This document shows positions 19,024 to 28,000 of a stretch of DNA of 64,000 bases, one piece after another; position 1 is the stretch's first letter; each line of letters begins with the position of its first letter. Made by a program: the position numbers and the translations under genes. The DNA is from Paenibacillus sp. MMS20-IR301 (GTDB taxonomy: Bacteria; Bacillota; Bacilli; Paenibacillales; Paenibacillaceae). The notes beneath the pieces are model-generated. The model ran no database searches, had not been told where the DNA came from, and worked only from the letters and a program-made list of their open reading frames with translations. The stretch covers positions 1,364,001 through 1,428,000 of the forward strand of contig NZ_CP135275.1 of assembly GCF_032302195.1 (NCBI RefSeq), in the 5' to 3' direction.

Positions 19024-20706
19024 TTGTCCAAAAAAAACAACAACAACGATAAACTGGCGATATTCGCTCTAGGCGGAGTCGGCGAGATCGGGAAGAACAT
19101 GTATGTTATTCAGTACGGAAACGACATTGTAGTCGTGGATGCCGGCCTGAAATTCCCGGAAGAGGATATGCTCGGTATTGATATTGTAATACCTGACATC
19201 TCATACCTGACAGAGAACCGTGACAAAGTAAGAGGAATTGTGCTGACACACGGTCACGAGGATCACATTGGCGGCTTGTCTTATGTACTCAAGAACCTGA
19301 ATGTTCCTGTATATGGAACCAGACTTACCCTGGGGCTTGTGGAGAATAAGCTTAAGGAAGCGAATCTGCTGGGTGAAACCAAACGGATTCTGATCAATGA
19401 AGATTCGGAGATTGAACTGGGGACCTCCCTTAAAGTTACATTCTTCAGAACGAACCACAGTATTCCGGATTCGGTCGGCGTATGCATCGAAACACCGGAA
19501 GGCAATGTTGTACACACCGGTGACTTCAAATTTGACCACACTCCAGTCAATGGCCAATTTGCCAACCTGCACCGGATGGCTGAGATCGGCCAGAAGGGCG
19601 TGCTTGCACTACTGTCGGACAGTACCAATGCCGAGAAGCCGGGCTTCACACCTTCGGAGAAGAATGTCGGCATCGTTCTGGAAGATATTTTCCGCAAAGC
19701 TGAACAGCGCGTAGTGGTAGCAACCTTTGCTTCCAATGTGCACCGTATCCAGCAGGTGGTTAATGCCGCAGAATCGACAGGCCGCAAGATCACTGTAATC
19801 GGACGCAGCATGGTCAATGTGGTATCCATTGCTTCCGAGCTTGGATATCTGCATATTCCTGACGGTATGCTGATTGAACCGGAAGAAATGAACAGAATGG
19901 CCGGCAACCGTGTAGTTGTTCTGTGCACAGGCAGCCAGGGCGAGCCGATGTCAGCGCTCACGCGTATGGCACGCTCCAGCCACCGCAAGGTAGATATTCT
20001 GCCTGGTGATACTGTAATAATTGCGGCTACTCCGGTTCCCGGTAATGAGAAATATGTAGGCCGTACGATTGATGAGCTGTTCCGTCTCGGTGCCAACGTT
20101 ATTTACAGCGGCTCGAACTCCGGCGTTCACGTCTCCGGTCACGGCAGCCAGGAAGAGCTGAAGCTGATGCTTAACCTGATGAAGCCGAAGTATTTCATGC
20201 CGATTCACGGCGAATTCCGGATGCAGCGCAAGCATGCACTGCTGGCAGAGGACGTCGGCGTAGATCCAAGCAATATCTTCATCACTGAGCTTGGTGAAGT
20301 GATTGAAATCTCCGGCGGCGCTGCACGCAGAGCCGGTAAGGTAACTGCAGGCAATGTACTGATTGACGGCCTTGGTGTCGGTGATGTCGGCAATATCGTA
20401 CTCCGCGACCGCAAGCTGCTGTCCCAGGATGGTATCCTGGTTGTAGTAGTTACCCTTAGCAAGCAGAACGGGGCCATTGTTTCCGGTCCGGATATCATTT
20501 CCCGCGGATTTGTGTATGTGCGGGAATCCGAAGGACTTCTGGACGAGGCTAACCGGATCGTCTCCGGTACGCTGCAGCGTCTGATGAGCGAAAAGGTTAA
20601 CGAATGGGCTTCCCTGAAGACCAGCGTCAAAGACTCGCTCGGCCGTTTCCTCTATGAGCAGACCCGCCGCAGACCGATGATCCTGCCGATCATCATGGAA
20701 GTATAA
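19024..20706 (+). CDS. rnjB: Ribonuclease J (beta-CASP metallo-beta-lactamase RNase)
   Basis: A 560-residue 5'-3' exo- and endoribonuclease for mRNA decay and rRNA maturation. The N-terminus FALGGVGEIGKNMYVI and the catalytic HGHEDHIGG (~74-82), HTGDFKFDHTP (~162), SGHGSQEE (~368) and MPIHGEFRMQ (~393) are all present. The C-terminal REKMILPIIMEV-like end (RRPMILPIIMEV) is typical. Its position after dapA matches B. subtilis rnjB. That paralogue has a degenerate HGHDENIGG site; here the site is intact as in RNase J1. Start is TTG behind AGGAGGG. Confidence 0.93.
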   Translation: MSKKNNNNDKLAIFALGGVGEIGKNMYVIQYGNDIVVVDAGLKFPEEDMLGIDIVIPDISYLTENRDKVRGIVLTHGHEDHIGGLSYVLKNLNVPVYGTRLTLGLVENKLKEANLLGETKRILINEDSEIELGTSLKVTFFRTNHSIPDSVGVCIETPEGNVVHTGDFKFDHTPVNGQFANLHRMAEIGQKGVLALLSDSTNAEKPGFTPSEKNVGIVLEDIFRKAEQRVVVATFASNVHRIQQVVNAAESTGRKITVIGRSMVNVVSIASELGYLHIPDGMLIEPEEMNRMAGNRVVVLCTGSQGEPMSALTRMARSSHRKVDILPGDTVIIAATPVPGNEKYVGRTIDELFRLGANVIYSGSNSGVHVSGHGSQEELKLMLNLMKPKYFMPIHGEFRMQRKHALLAEDVGVDPSNIFITELGEVIEISGGAARRAGKVTAGNVLIDGLGVGDVGNIVLRDRKLLSQDGILVVVVTLSKQNGAIVSGPDIISRGFVYVRESEGLLDEANRIVSGTLQRLMSEKVNEWASLKTSVKDSLGRFLYEQTRRRPMILPIIMEV

Positions 20707-20751
20707 TTCAGAAAGCAGTTTAATCTTCAAATAAATAGCTAGGGCGAGCAG

Positions 20752-20802
20752 CCCCTTCTTCCCGGAAATATTGGACGGTTTCCAGGGAAGGAGGGGTTTT
20801 TG
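20752..20802 (+). terminator. Rho-independent terminator after rnjB
   Basis: CCCCTTCTTCCC pairs with GGGAAGGAGGGG (near-perfect, ~12 bp plus inner pairs) followed by TTTTT. Confidence 0.85.
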
Positions 20803-20865
20803 CCTGTTTTGGCGTCCCCGTAAGTGAAGCACCCTCCGCTTCTGTGTGTGTTTTATGAAGCAGGC

Positions 20866-20896
20866 GCATAAGGAAGTCCCCGGGAATGTCATACTA
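20866..20896 (+). promoter_or_regulatory. Candidate sigma-G promoter of tepA
   Basis: GCATA (20866-20870) and a perfect CATACTA (20890-20896), spaced 19 bp, one base more than usual. TepA acts in spores in B. subtilis, which fits a forespore promoter. Confidence 0.45.
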
Positions 20897-20956
20897 TAGA
20901 TGATTGTATGGCTGCAGCGGATAAGGGCTGCAAGCGGAAAAGGAGCGCTGCGGACT

Positions 20957-21742
20957 ATGGGTTTTACACAGATCAGCAATGACGGCGGGAAGAACGAAGA
21001 GATTGTGCCTGACGGGATTAAGCCGGAGGTGAGTAATGAGCCTGTGCCGCCCGGTGCCGCAGGGGTGTTGAAGGAATTAGGCCAGACGGTGGTGCCAAGC
21101 GGCGAGCCGGATATTTTCTGCATGACCATTATCGGCCAGATTGAAGGCCATTTCGTCTTGCCGCCGCATAACAAAACCACGAAATATGAACATATCATCC
21201 CCCAGCTGGTGGCTGCCGAGCAGAATAAAAATATTAAAGGCCTGCTTATAATCCTCAATACGGTCGGCGGTGATGTTGAGGCGGGACTGGCGATTGCCGA
21301 GATGATTGCTTCTCTGTCCAAACCAACCGTAACCGTTGTAATCGGCGGCGGCCACAGCATCGGAGTACCTATCGCTGTAGCCTCCACCTATTCCATTATT
21401 GCCGAAAGTGCGACGATGACCATTCATCCGATCCGGATGAACGGGCTGGTCATTGGAGTGCCGCAGACTTTTGAATATATGGAAAGGATGCAGGAGCGGA
21501 TGGTTAAATTTGTCACCTCGCATTCCCGTATAACAGAGGCGCAGTTTAAAGACCTGATGTTCAAAACGGGAGAGCTGAACCGGGATATCGGAACAGCTGT
21601 AGGGGGACAGGATGCAGTGAAGTTTGGACTTATGGATGAAGTAGGCGGAATCGGGGCGGCACTGGCCCATTTGAACCGGATTATCGCGGGTAACACGGCT
21701 GTATTGCCGGCAGGCCTGCCGCAGGGAGGGCTTACACAGTGA
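20957..21742 (+). CDS. tepA: ClpP-like protease TepA (YmfB)
   Basis: A ~261-residue ClpP/crotonase-fold serine protease. [22 protein letters not shown] (~90) is the ClpP oxyanion motif, [13 protein letters not shown] (~132) carries the nucleophilic Ser and [10 protein letters not shown] (~155) the His. In B. subtilis TepA is a spore protease linked to degradation of small acid-soluble proteins on outgrowth (older name: translocation-enhancing protein). The ATG at 20957 follows AAAGGAG by 12 bp; an upstream in-frame ATG lacks a site. The order rnjB-tepA-ylzJ-spoIIIE is conserved. Confidence 0.9.
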   Translation: MGFTQISNDGGKNEEIVPDGIKPEVSNEPVPPGAAGVLKELGQTVVPSGEPDIFCMTIIGQIEGHFVLPPHNKTTKYEHIIPQLVAAEQNKNIKGLLIILNTVGGDVEAGLAIAEMIASLSKPTVTVVIGGGHSIGVPIAVASTYSIIAESATMTIHPIRMNGLVIGVPQTFEYMERMQERMVKFVTSHSRITEAQFKDLMFKTGELNRDIGTAVGGQDAVKFGLMDEVGGIGAALAHLNRIIAGNTAVLPAGLPQGGLTQ

Positions 21743-21954
21743 CATTCTATACGGTTTTGCCGATGGAGCAGGTATTTGAAGGAGCGCTAAGCTATGCCCA
21801 GCCGCTGCAGGAGGTCAGTATTCAAGGCATGCTGATGCAGGTCGAACCGCTGGAAGGCGGCCAGGCAAGAATTGTCCGGCTGCTGCAGTGTCCGCTGCAC
21901 AAATATCTGGATGCAGCTTATTCGCCGGGAAGTATGATTCAGCTGGACCGGTAA
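21739..21954 (+). CDS. ylzJ: YlzJ-like small protein
   Basis: A 71-residue protein starting [16 protein letters not shown], ending with [19 protein letters not shown]. This matches the short YlzJ-like family found between tepA and spoIIIE in Bacillales; the function is unknown. The GTG start overlaps the tepA stop (GTGA) so it is coupled to tepA. No signal peptide or membrane segment. Confidence 0.85.
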   Translation: MTFYTVLPMEQVFEGALSYAQPLQEVSIQGMLMQVEPLEGGQARIVRLLQCPLHKYLDAAYSPGSMIQLDR

Positions 21955-22023
21955 TAAGGCGAACATACACCCTATAGATGCATTTTCTGACAAAAGAGAA
22001 CATAGGTACGCCACGCCATTATA

Positions 22024-22032
22024 TGGTATAAT
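22024..22032 (+). promoter_or_regulatory. Extended -10 promoter of spoIIIE
   Basis: TGGTATAAT: a perfect TATAAT (22027-22032) with the TGn extension; no good -35 at 17 bp. It is ~20 bp before the spoIIIE start, giving a very short leader. Confidence 0.55.
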
Positions 22033-22052
22033 GTGTTCCGGGGGTGGCTGGC

Positions 22053-24719
22053 GTGGCTAAACGGAAAAAGAAAAAGAAAAAAGCGCTGCTCGGCAGCGTT
22101 TTAAAATATGAGATCTATGGTATTCTGCTGATTACAATATCAGTCATTGCCTTGTCCGGAGAAGCGGCAGTCGGCCGCTCGCTTTCAAGTATGGCTGGCT
22201 ATCTGCTCGGCAGATTCTATTTCGTGCTGCCGCTGGCCGGGATTATCTACGGCTTGATGGTGATGATTCACCGCAAATGGCCGTCATCCTGGAATAGCCG
22301 GTATACCGGAGGGCTGCTGCTACTGCTGTCCATGTGCCTGATGAGTACTATTTCAGCGATGCAGCAGAAGCTGGGGCCTATCGGGATGCTGCATCCCGGC
22401 AATGTGCTCTCACAGATACATAATGATCTTTCAGGCGCGCTGTCTCAAGGAACGGGGGACAGCAGTGTCTATATGCTGGGTAAAGATATCAGCGGAGGGT
22501 ATCTCGGAGCCCTGGAATATGCGGCGCTCCTGTGGCTGTTCGGCAATCTGGGCGCCAAGCTGCTGATGATTGTACTGCTCGCCATCAGCTTCATGCTGAT
22601 TACCAATCTGTCTTATGTTGAACTGTTTACATTGCTGCGTGTCAGAACGGTCAAGCTGCTGGAAGGGATTAAGCAAAAGGCTGCGAACCGGCCTGCCGCC
22701 GTTCCCGTTGCAGCAAAGTCTGCCAGAAGCAGAAAGGCTGCTGCTCCGGAACCGGCAGATGACGATGATTACTATGAAGATGATGAGGATGATCAGCAGC
22801 TGCCGAAGCGGGCTCAGTCGGGACTGGCAAGCAAAATTGCCGGCTGGTTCAGCGGTTCTGCCCGTAAGGGGCAGCAGGAAGAAGAGGAGACTGATGGTGA
22901 AGCTGCGCCTGATCTCATCGTTACCGAATCGCGCAAAGGCCCGATCATTTCCGGGCTTGCAGCAGACAGGACAGAGCCGGCGGTTAATCCGGATGATTAT
23001 GACTTCCCTGAGGAGGACATAGAGCCGGTTGCGCCGATTATCCGCGACTTCTTCGAGCATATCCGTTCGGAAGGGCTGAATGAGGAAGACCGGGAGGAGT
23101 GGGGAGGCTTCTCACCTGCTGCGCGCGGAGGTACCGCTGCGGCTACTGGCGATACCAGTCATCATGCAGCAGCCGGAGCTATAACTGCAGTGGAGGATTC
23201 CGGCGGGGCTGAGCTGCCTGTGGAGCTGGACGGCCTGCTTGCAGCGGCGGAGAATGGTGAGCTGATTCCGGCAATTCCGCCCCCGCCGCCGCCTAAGCCG
23301 TACAAGCTTCCTTCTGTCCGCCTGCTCTCCAAACCTAACAATGGCGGCAAAGCCGGCGACCAGAACGACTATATGCAGACAGCGCGTAAGCTGGAAGCCA
23401 CTCTGGAAAGCTTCGGAGTCCGGGCAAAGGTGCTTGAGGTTGTCCGCGGTCCGGCTGTGACCCGGTATGAGATCCAGCCTGATATCGGTGTGAAGGTGAG
23501 CCGGATTGTCAATCTTACGGATGATATTGCGCTGGCTCTGGCGGCGAAGGATATCCGGATGGAAGCGCCGATCCCCGGCAAGTCGGCAATCGGGATTGAG
23601 GTTCCGAATTCTGAGGTCTCTGTCGTCACCATGCGCGAAGTGATGGAGACACAGATTTTCCAGGATGCGGATGCCCGGCTGTCCATTGCCTTCGGACGTG
23701 ATATTTCCGGCCAGACCATTATCGGCAATCTGGCCAAGATGCCCCATCTGCTGGTCGCCGGTGCAACAGGCTCAGGTAAATCAGTCTGCATCAACGGCAT
23801 TATTACAAGTATTCTGTACAAGGCTAAGCCGAATGAAGTGAAGTTCCTGATGGTCGACCCCAAGATGGTCGAGCTGAACGTCTATAACGGGATCCCGCAT
23901 CTGCTTGCCCCGGTCGTGACCGATCCCAAGCGGGCCAGTCTCGCCTTGAAGAAGATTGTAGTAGAGATGGAGAAGCGTTATGAGCTGTTCTCCAAGTCGG
24001 GTACACGCAATATGGAAGGCTATAATTCATTAATGAAGGATAACCCGGCAGCAGTATTGCCTTATATCGTAGTCATTGTGGACGAGCTTGCCGACCTGAT
24101 GATGGTGGCTGCGAATGATGTAGAGGATGCAATCTGCCGGCTGGCCCAGATGGCGCGGGCTGCGGGCATCCATCTGATTATCGCAACCCAGCGCCCTTCC
24201 GTAGATGTTATTACCGGTCTGATCAAAGCCAATATTCCATCACGGATTGCCTTCGGCGTATCGTCGAATGTGGATTCGCGGACTATTCTTGATATGCCGG
24301 GGGCGGAGAAGCTGCTTGGACGCGGGGATATGCTGTTCCTGCCGATGGGCGCTTCCAAGCCGATCCGGGTCCAGGGGGCTTTCATGAGCGATCAGGAGGT
24401 TGAGACGATTGTCCAGTTTGTCAGCAGCCAGGGCGAAGCCGATTATGATGAATCCCTTGTTCCCGAAGTGGATGATATGGTAGCTGAGGACCAGGATCCG
24501 CAGGATGAATTGTATGAGCAGGCCGTCCAGATTATACTCGAAGCCAAGCAGGCCTCCGTATCGCTGCTTCAGCGGCGCATGCGTGTCGGTTACACCCGCG
24601 CAGCACGGTTAATCGATGCGATGGAGGCCCGGGGAGTCATAGGGCCTTACGAGGGCAGCAAGCCGCGTGAGGTACTGATGTCACTTGAACAGTACCAGCA
24701 CGGAAGAATAAGCTCCTAA
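22053..24719 (+). CDS. spoIIIE: DNA translocase FtsK/SpoIIIE
   Basis: An ~888-residue membrane-bound dsDNA pump that moves the chromosome into the forespore and clears DNA from division septa. A Lys-rich start is followed by about four membrane segments (~20-185), a long acidic, low-complexity linker (~215-425), the alpha domain (~450-540), the RecA-like motor with GATGSGKSV (~569) and [13 protein letters not shown] (~673), and the C-terminal gamma winged helix ([21 protein letters not shown], ~835). GTG 22053 is chosen because GGGGG lies 8 bp upstream; GTG 22044 is within that site. The linker makes it longer than the B. subtilis protein (787). Confidence 0.94.
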   Translation: MAKRKKKKKKALLGSVLKYEIYGILLITISVIALSGEAAVGRSLSSMAGYLLGRFYFVLPLAGIIYGLMVMIHRKWPSSWNSRYTGGLLLLLSMCLMSTISAMQQKLGPIGMLHPGNVLSQIHNDLSGALSQGTGDSSVYMLGKDISGGYLGALEYAALLWLFGNLGAKLLMIVLLAISFMLITNLSYVELFTLLRVRTVKLLEGIKQKAANRPAAVPVAAKSARSRKAAAPEPADDDDYYEDDEDDQQLPKRAQSGLASKIAGWFSGSARKGQQEEEETDGEAAPDLIVTESRKGPIISGLAADRTEPAVNPDDYDFPEEDIEPVAPIIRDFFEHIRSEGLNEEDREEWGGFSPAARGGTAAATGDTSHHAAAGAITAVEDSGGAELPVELDGLLAAAENGELIPAIPPPPPPKPYKLPSVRLLSKPNNGGKAGDQNDYMQTARKLEATLESFGVRAKVLEVVRGPAVTRYEIQPDIGVKVSRIVNLTDDIALALAAKDIRMEAPIPGKSAIGIEVPNSEVSVVTMREVMETQIFQDADARLSIAFGRDISGQTIIGNLAKMPHLLVAGATGSGKSVCINGIITSILYKAKPNEVKFLMVDPKMVELNVYNGIPHLLAPVVTDPKRASLALKKIVVEMEKRYELFSKSGTRNMEGYNSLMKDNPAAVLPYIVVIVDELADLMMVAANDVEDAICRLAQMARAAGIHLIIATQRPSVDVITGLIKANIPSRIAFGVSSNVDSRTILDMPGAEKLLGRGDMLFLPMGASKPIRVQGAFMSDQEVETIVQFVSSQGEADYDESLVPEVDDMVAEDQDPQDELYEQAVQIILEAKQASVSLLQRRMRVGYTRAARLIDAMEARGVIGPYEGSKPREVLMSLEQYQHGRISS

Positions 24720-24725
24720 AGATAA

Positions 24726-24762
24726 AGAGATGACCCGGGTAATCCGGGCCATCTCTTTTTTG
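24726..24762. terminator. Bidirectional terminator between spoIIIE and the iron locus
   Basis: AGAGATG.CCCGG pairs with CCGGG.CATCTCT, loop GTAAT, followed by T6 on the plus strand and T-rich sequence on the minus strand. Confidence 0.85.
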
Positions 24763-24789
24763 TAAATCGAGTCCAAGAATTGGAGCTCG

Positions 24790-25800
24790 TTATTCCACCC
24801 GCGGTGCGGCAAGCAGGCTGTCCACGATGTAATCAAGCTGGGCATTGAGCGAGTAAATATCACTGTAATAGGACAAGCCGAAATCAATCTCCATCAGCCG
24901 GCCGGCCTTGACAGCCGGGATGCTGGTCCAGAGCGGGTCACTAGTCAGATCAGCCATGCCGTCATAGGCAGAACGGAAGATATAATCCCCGCTGTAATCG
25001 GCCAGCACTTCGAACGATACGGTTTCACCGTCAGCGCCGGTAGCGGTATCGATCTTTTGCTGGACAAGCTCCGGGGCTTTCATCCCGAGATATTCATAAA
25101 TGACCTGGGAGCCGCGGCCGAATTGCTTGCTGGTGACAACAGCCATGCTGCGGTCTTTACCGCCTTCCATAATAGAGATTGTAGACCCGAGAATGCCGGC
25201 CTCCTGCAGCTTCTGTTTGCTTTCCTCCACCTTGGCATGGAAGCTGTCGAACAGGGAGGTGGCCTGGTCTTCTTTTCCTAATATCTGTCCGATAAAGCTG
25301 ACACGTTCCTCAGCGGTCATCTTCTCGTATGGAACGAGCACGGTTGGAGCGATATCATGCAATGCCTCGTAGGTCTCCTCGGAGGGGACAATAATCAGGT
25401 CCGGCTCCAGTGAAAGAACAACCTCAGGACTTGCTTCGAACCAGTTTCCCAGCTTCTGCACATCCTGCAGCTCTTGTTCGAAAGCGGCTCCCTCGGATAC
25501 GTCAGATACGCCGACAGGTTTGATGCCCAGAGCGAGAACATCCCCCAGAAGATAGAGTACAACCACCCGCTGCGGATCAGCCGGAACTTCAATTTCTCCT
25601 TTGACCGTTGAGATGGTCCGGGTCTGGGCTTCGGCGGATGCTTGATCCGGAGCTGTAGTTGCTGCGGCTGATGCAACGGGTGAATTGTTGCCGCTGCCGG
25701 AAGCAGCGTTGCCGGCTGTACCTGCGGAGCATGCGCTTAAAAGGATGGTGAAGCATAAGAGCAAGGTGAGAATTAGAGATGGTTTAGCTGTTCTGAACAT
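24790..25800 (-). CDS. Siderophore-binding lipoprotein part of a longer frame (ABC transporter substrate-binding protein)
   Basis: From the ATG at 25800 the product is 336 residues. It starts MFRTAKPSLILTLLLCFTILLSACSAG, a complete lipoprotein signal with lipobox LSAC, then a Ser/Ala/Thr linker and a TroA/FepB-like fold: VVVLYLLGDVLALGIKPVGV, SLEPDLIIVPS, ISIMEGGKDRSMAV. Such proteins bind ferric siderophores outside the membrane. AAAGGGG lies ~12 bp upstream and a perfect Fur box ~25 bp upstream. The same frame stays open upstream into the AraC regulator with no stop. No permease or ATPase gene is adjacent, so it would need a partner elsewhere. I favour this internal start for the exported protein. 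Confidence 0.75.
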   Translation of the reverse strand: MFRTAKPSLILTLLLCFTILLSACSAGTAGNAASGSGNNSPVASAAATTAPDQASAEAQTRTISTVKGEIEVPADPQRVVVLYLLGDVLALGIKPVGVSDVSEGAAFEQELQDVQKLGNWFEASPEVVLSLEPDLIIVPSEETYEALHDIAPTVLVPYEKMTAEERVSFIGQILGKEDQATSLFDSFHAKVEESKQKLQEAGILGSTISIMEGGKDRSMAVVTSKQFGRGSQVIYEYLGMKAPELVQQKIDTATGADGETVSFEVLADYSGDYIFRSAYDGMADLTSDPLWTSIPAVKAGRLMEIDFGLSYYSDIYSLNAQLDYIVDSLLAAPRVE

Positions 25801-26757
25801 GTCTGGCGCCCCTTTTAGGATATATTGATAATGATTATCATGATCAATATATCGGAGACCGCCGTCCCGGACAATGTCATAAGCAGACACGTCAGATGGC
25901 ATATCCGGCCATTTTCCTGCAGCAGGCAGAGAGTTTTTGTACCTTACCGGGGAGGTGCCGTAGAATTTCTTGAACATTTTACCAAAAGAATAGGCATCCG
26001 GATAGCCGACAGCGGCTGCGATCTCATGCAGGGCGGCTCCGGTATTCAGCAGCAGCCCGCGGGCTTTTTCCATCCGGATCCCGATCAGATATTGCGCCGG
26101 GCTGGTCTGAAGTCTGACCCGGAACAGTCTTGATAATGTTCTTGAGCTGGTGCCAAGTGTCTCAGCCAAAGTATCAAGCAGAAACGGCTTGTGATACTCA
26201 TCCTGCATATAACGTACAGCCTGCTCCAGCGGATCTGCCTTAAGGGGAAAGGCTGCCTGCTGTGCATGACGCTGCTGATGCAGCTCATGGACCCATTGAT
26301 AGAAAAGCGCCTTTGTATGCAAATGCTCAAGAACCCCGCCGCTCTGCCACTCGTTGTACATTTGGGCCAGCAGACCGTAAAGCGGCAGCGGGTGGGCAGG
26401 AATAAACTGGTAGGATTCAGCAAAAGGGCTGCTGCGCTCCAGAAGGGCTGCAAGATGCCTCCGCACCGGAAGAGTCATTGTAGCTCTGTACATAATTAAA
26501 TAGTATTCCAGGATTCCCTCTGTCCGGAGGACTTCAAGGGTCATGCCTTTACCGCCATGAAAGACACTTGACACACTTGCTTCAAAGGGAATTTCATCTA
26601 TAACTACACTGGCGGTACCGCGAATAACATACATATATGTACTTGCCGGCAGCCGGTACCGTAGCGGCAGATCTGCATAAGTAAACGAGGCCTGGCGGAT
26701 ATCAATAACTTCTATTAAAGCATGGTTCCACAGCACGATATGATCCTTCAGCTTCAT
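24790..26757 (-). CDS. AraC-family regulator, open in frame into the siderophore-binding protein
   Basis: The N-terminal ~275 residues are an AraC-type regulator: a cupin-like sensory half (ALIEVIDIRQASFTYADLP) and two helix-turn-helix motifs at ~190-275 (DTLAETLGTSSRTLSRLFR and EIAAAVGYPDAYSFGKMFKKFYG). No stop codon follows; a ~45-residue linker, encoded over a perfect Fur box, leads into a lipoprotein signal and a substrate-binding domain. Fusions of AraC to such domains exist (B. subtilis Btr/YbbB), but those lack a signal peptide in the middle. Either one 656-residue fusion is made, or the AraC stop was lost. ATG 26757 has AGGAG 12 bp before it; ATG 26784 is an alternative. A second Fur box precedes it. 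Confidence 0.7.
   Translation of the reverse strand: MKLKDHIVLWNHALIEVIDIRQASFTYADLPLRYRLPASTYMYVIRGTASVVIDEIPFEASVSSVFHGGKGMTLEVLRTEGILEYYLIMYRATMTLPVRRHLAALLERSSPFAESYQFIPAHPLPLYGLLAQMYNEWQSGGVLEHLHTKALFYQWVHELHQQRHAQQAAFPLKADPLEQAVRYMQDEYHKPFLLDTLAETLGTSSRTLSRLFRVRLQTSPAQYLIGIRMEKARGLLLNTGAALHEIAAAVGYPDAYSFGKMFKKFYGTSPVRYKNSLPAAGKWPDMPSDVSAYDIVRDGGLRYIDHDNHYQYILKGAPDMFRTAKPSLILTLLLCFTILLSACSAGTAGNAASGSGNNSPVASAAATTAPDQASAEAQTRTISTVKGEIEVPADPQRVVVLYLLGDVLALGIKPVGVSDVSEGAAFEQELQDVQKLGNWFEASPEVVLSLEPDLIIVPSEETYEALHDIAPTVLVPYEKMTAEERVSFIGQILGKEDQATSLFDSFHAKVEESKQKLQEAGILGSTISIMEGGKDRSMAVVTSKQFGRGSQVIYEYLGMKAPELVQQKIDTATGADGETVSFEVLADYSGDYIFRSAYDGMADLTSDPLWTSIPAVKAGRLMEIDFGLSYYSDIYSLNAQLDYIVDSLLAAPRVE
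25826..25840. promoter_or_regulatory. Perfect Fur box
   Basis: TGATAATGATTATCA matches the Bacillus 7-1-7 Fur consensus TGATAATnATTATCA at every defined base. It lies ~25 bp before the lipoprotein ATG (minus strand) and inside the open frame that joins it to the AraC part. Confidence 0.92.
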
Positions 26758-26798
26758 GTTAGCTCTCAACTCCTGTTGTTTCATATTTCAAGTATATT

Positions 26799-26813
26799 TG
26801 ATAATCGTTCTCA
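26799..26813. promoter_or_regulatory. Fur box upstream of the AraC regulator
   Basis: TGATAATCGTTCTCA differs from the Fur consensus at two bases. It lies ~40 bp before the AraC start on the minus strand, so the regulator gene is also likely iron-repressed. Confidence 0.7.
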
Positions 26814-26850
26814 GTTGCAACGAATTTACTGAGGTACGCACGCCGGTTAT

Positions 26851-26880
26851 GCATAGGATGTCTTGTCAGTCGTCATAATA
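26851..26880 (+). promoter_or_regulatory. Sigma-G promoter of sleB
   Basis: GCATA (26851-26855), 18 bp, CATAATA (26874-26880): both match the sigma-G consensus (GMATR, CATnnTA). sleB is forespore-expressed in B. subtilis. Confidence 0.7.
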
Positions 26881-26930
26881 ACTTTAGCCATTCATGCAGA
26901 ACTTACAAGAGAAAGGTAGAGCGAACCCTC

Positions 26931-27806
26931 ATGACAAAACATAAGCAGTGGATCTTTGCCGTATTAACCCTTGTGTTGGCCGCAGCGCCGTTTGCCGGCG
27001 TATTTCTTGAAGATCATGCCGTGATCTATGCCCAGCCGCAGGCTTCAGCTTCAGCTATTACCGAAACAGATATTTCTGATTACGGGGAGGAGGCGCTGCC
27101 CGCTTTCGGTACAGTTCCGCTTAAGGTCGGATCGTCCGGCCAGGACGTATATGAGCTGCAGGGCAGACTGAAGTATCTTGGCTACTACGCCGGGGCGATT
27201 GACAGCCAGTTCGGGACCAAAACGAAAAATGCCGTCACCTGGTTCCAGTGGAAATTCGGCTTGAAGTCCGACGGGGTTGTCGGTGCCAAGACGAAGCTCA
27301 AGCTGTACAATGCAACGACTGCATGGAAGCCTACAGAGCCAAAAACCTCTACTGCGAAAAAGGAGAGCACATCATCCGGGAACACAACGGCTGCAGCTGG
27401 CACGGCCAAGAAGAACACAGCCGAGCTGTCTTCCGGGAATACTATGGGCCTGTCGGAGAATGATCTGAAAATCATGGCAAATGCCGTTTACGGGGAAGCC
27501 CGCGGGGAGCCTTTTGAGGGCCAGGTTGCCGTAGCCGCCGTTATTCTCAACCGGGTAAAATCACCGAGCTTTCCGAACACCCCTTCAGGAGTGATCTTCC
27601 AGCCGGGAGCCTTCACCGCTGTAGCTGACGGACAGATTTATCTGGAGCCGAACGAGCAGGCGCGCAAAGCTGTACAGCAGGCGCTGAACGGCTGGGATCC
27701 GTCGGGCGGATGTATCTATTACTTCAATCCGAAGACGGCCACTTCGAAGTGGATCTGGACCCGCCCGCAGGTCAAAACTATCGGCCAGCATATCTTCTGC
27801 ATGTAG
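26931..27806 (+). CDS. sleB: Spore cortex-lytic enzyme SleB-like
   Basis: A 291-residue exported hydrolase. A signal peptide (~1-34, ending near VIYAQPQA) is followed by a peptidoglycan-binding domain (~60-128: VYELQGRLKYLGYYAG...VTWFQWKFGLKSDGVVG), a Ser/Thr/Lys linker, and a Hydrolase_2 lytic transglycosylase domain (~175-291). ANAVYGEARGEPFEGQVAVAAVILNR holds the catalytic Glu. The C-terminal IGQHIFCM is typical of SleB. It degrades cortex muramic-lactam peptidoglycan on germination. B. subtilis sleB is followed by ypeB, which is not seen here. The ATG follows AGAAAGGTAG. Confidence 0.88.
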   Translation: MTKHKQWIFAVLTLVLAAAPFAGVFLEDHAVIYAQPQASASAITETDISDYGEEALPAFGTVPLKVGSSGQDVYELQGRLKYLGYYAGAIDSQFGTKTKNAVTWFQWKFGLKSDGVVGAKTKLKLYNATTAWKPTEPKTSTAKKESTSSGNTTAAAGTAKKNTAELSSGNTMGLSENDLKIMANAVYGEARGEPFEGQVAVAAVILNRVKSPSFPNTPSGVIFQPGAFTAVADGQIYLEPNEQARKAVQQALNGWDPSGGCIYYFNPKTATSKWIWTRPQVKTIGQHIFCM

Positions 27807-27886
27807 ACTGCCAAGCAGACTTGAAAGGTTAATTATCAGCCGGGAAGGATCTGCAGCCGGCTGTACCGCTTATAAATCACCCCGAG

Positions 27887-27922
27887 AGCAACCGGTACGC
27901 TGTGTTCCGGTTGCTTCCTTAC
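27887..27922 (+). terminator. Hairpin after sleB, weak terminator
   Basis: AGCAACCGG pairs perfectly with CCGGTTGCT across an 11-nt loop; the downstream tract (TCCTTACTTT) is only moderately T-rich. Confidence 0.55.
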
Positions 27923-28000
27923 TTTGGAATGGTTTAGAATGGATAATACTTCATAAACTTGTTGTATAGCATCTATCCACGCCGCAAAGGAGTTTTGGAC

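Noticed and set aside
19951..21387. 478-codon minus-strand frame across rnjB, the gap and tepA
   Set aside because: Crosses a strong terminator and two conserved genes; no domain.
26931..28000. ypeB downstream of sleB
   Set aside because: The next gene is an M16 peptidase homologue (ymfF); no YpeB-like sequence is present.
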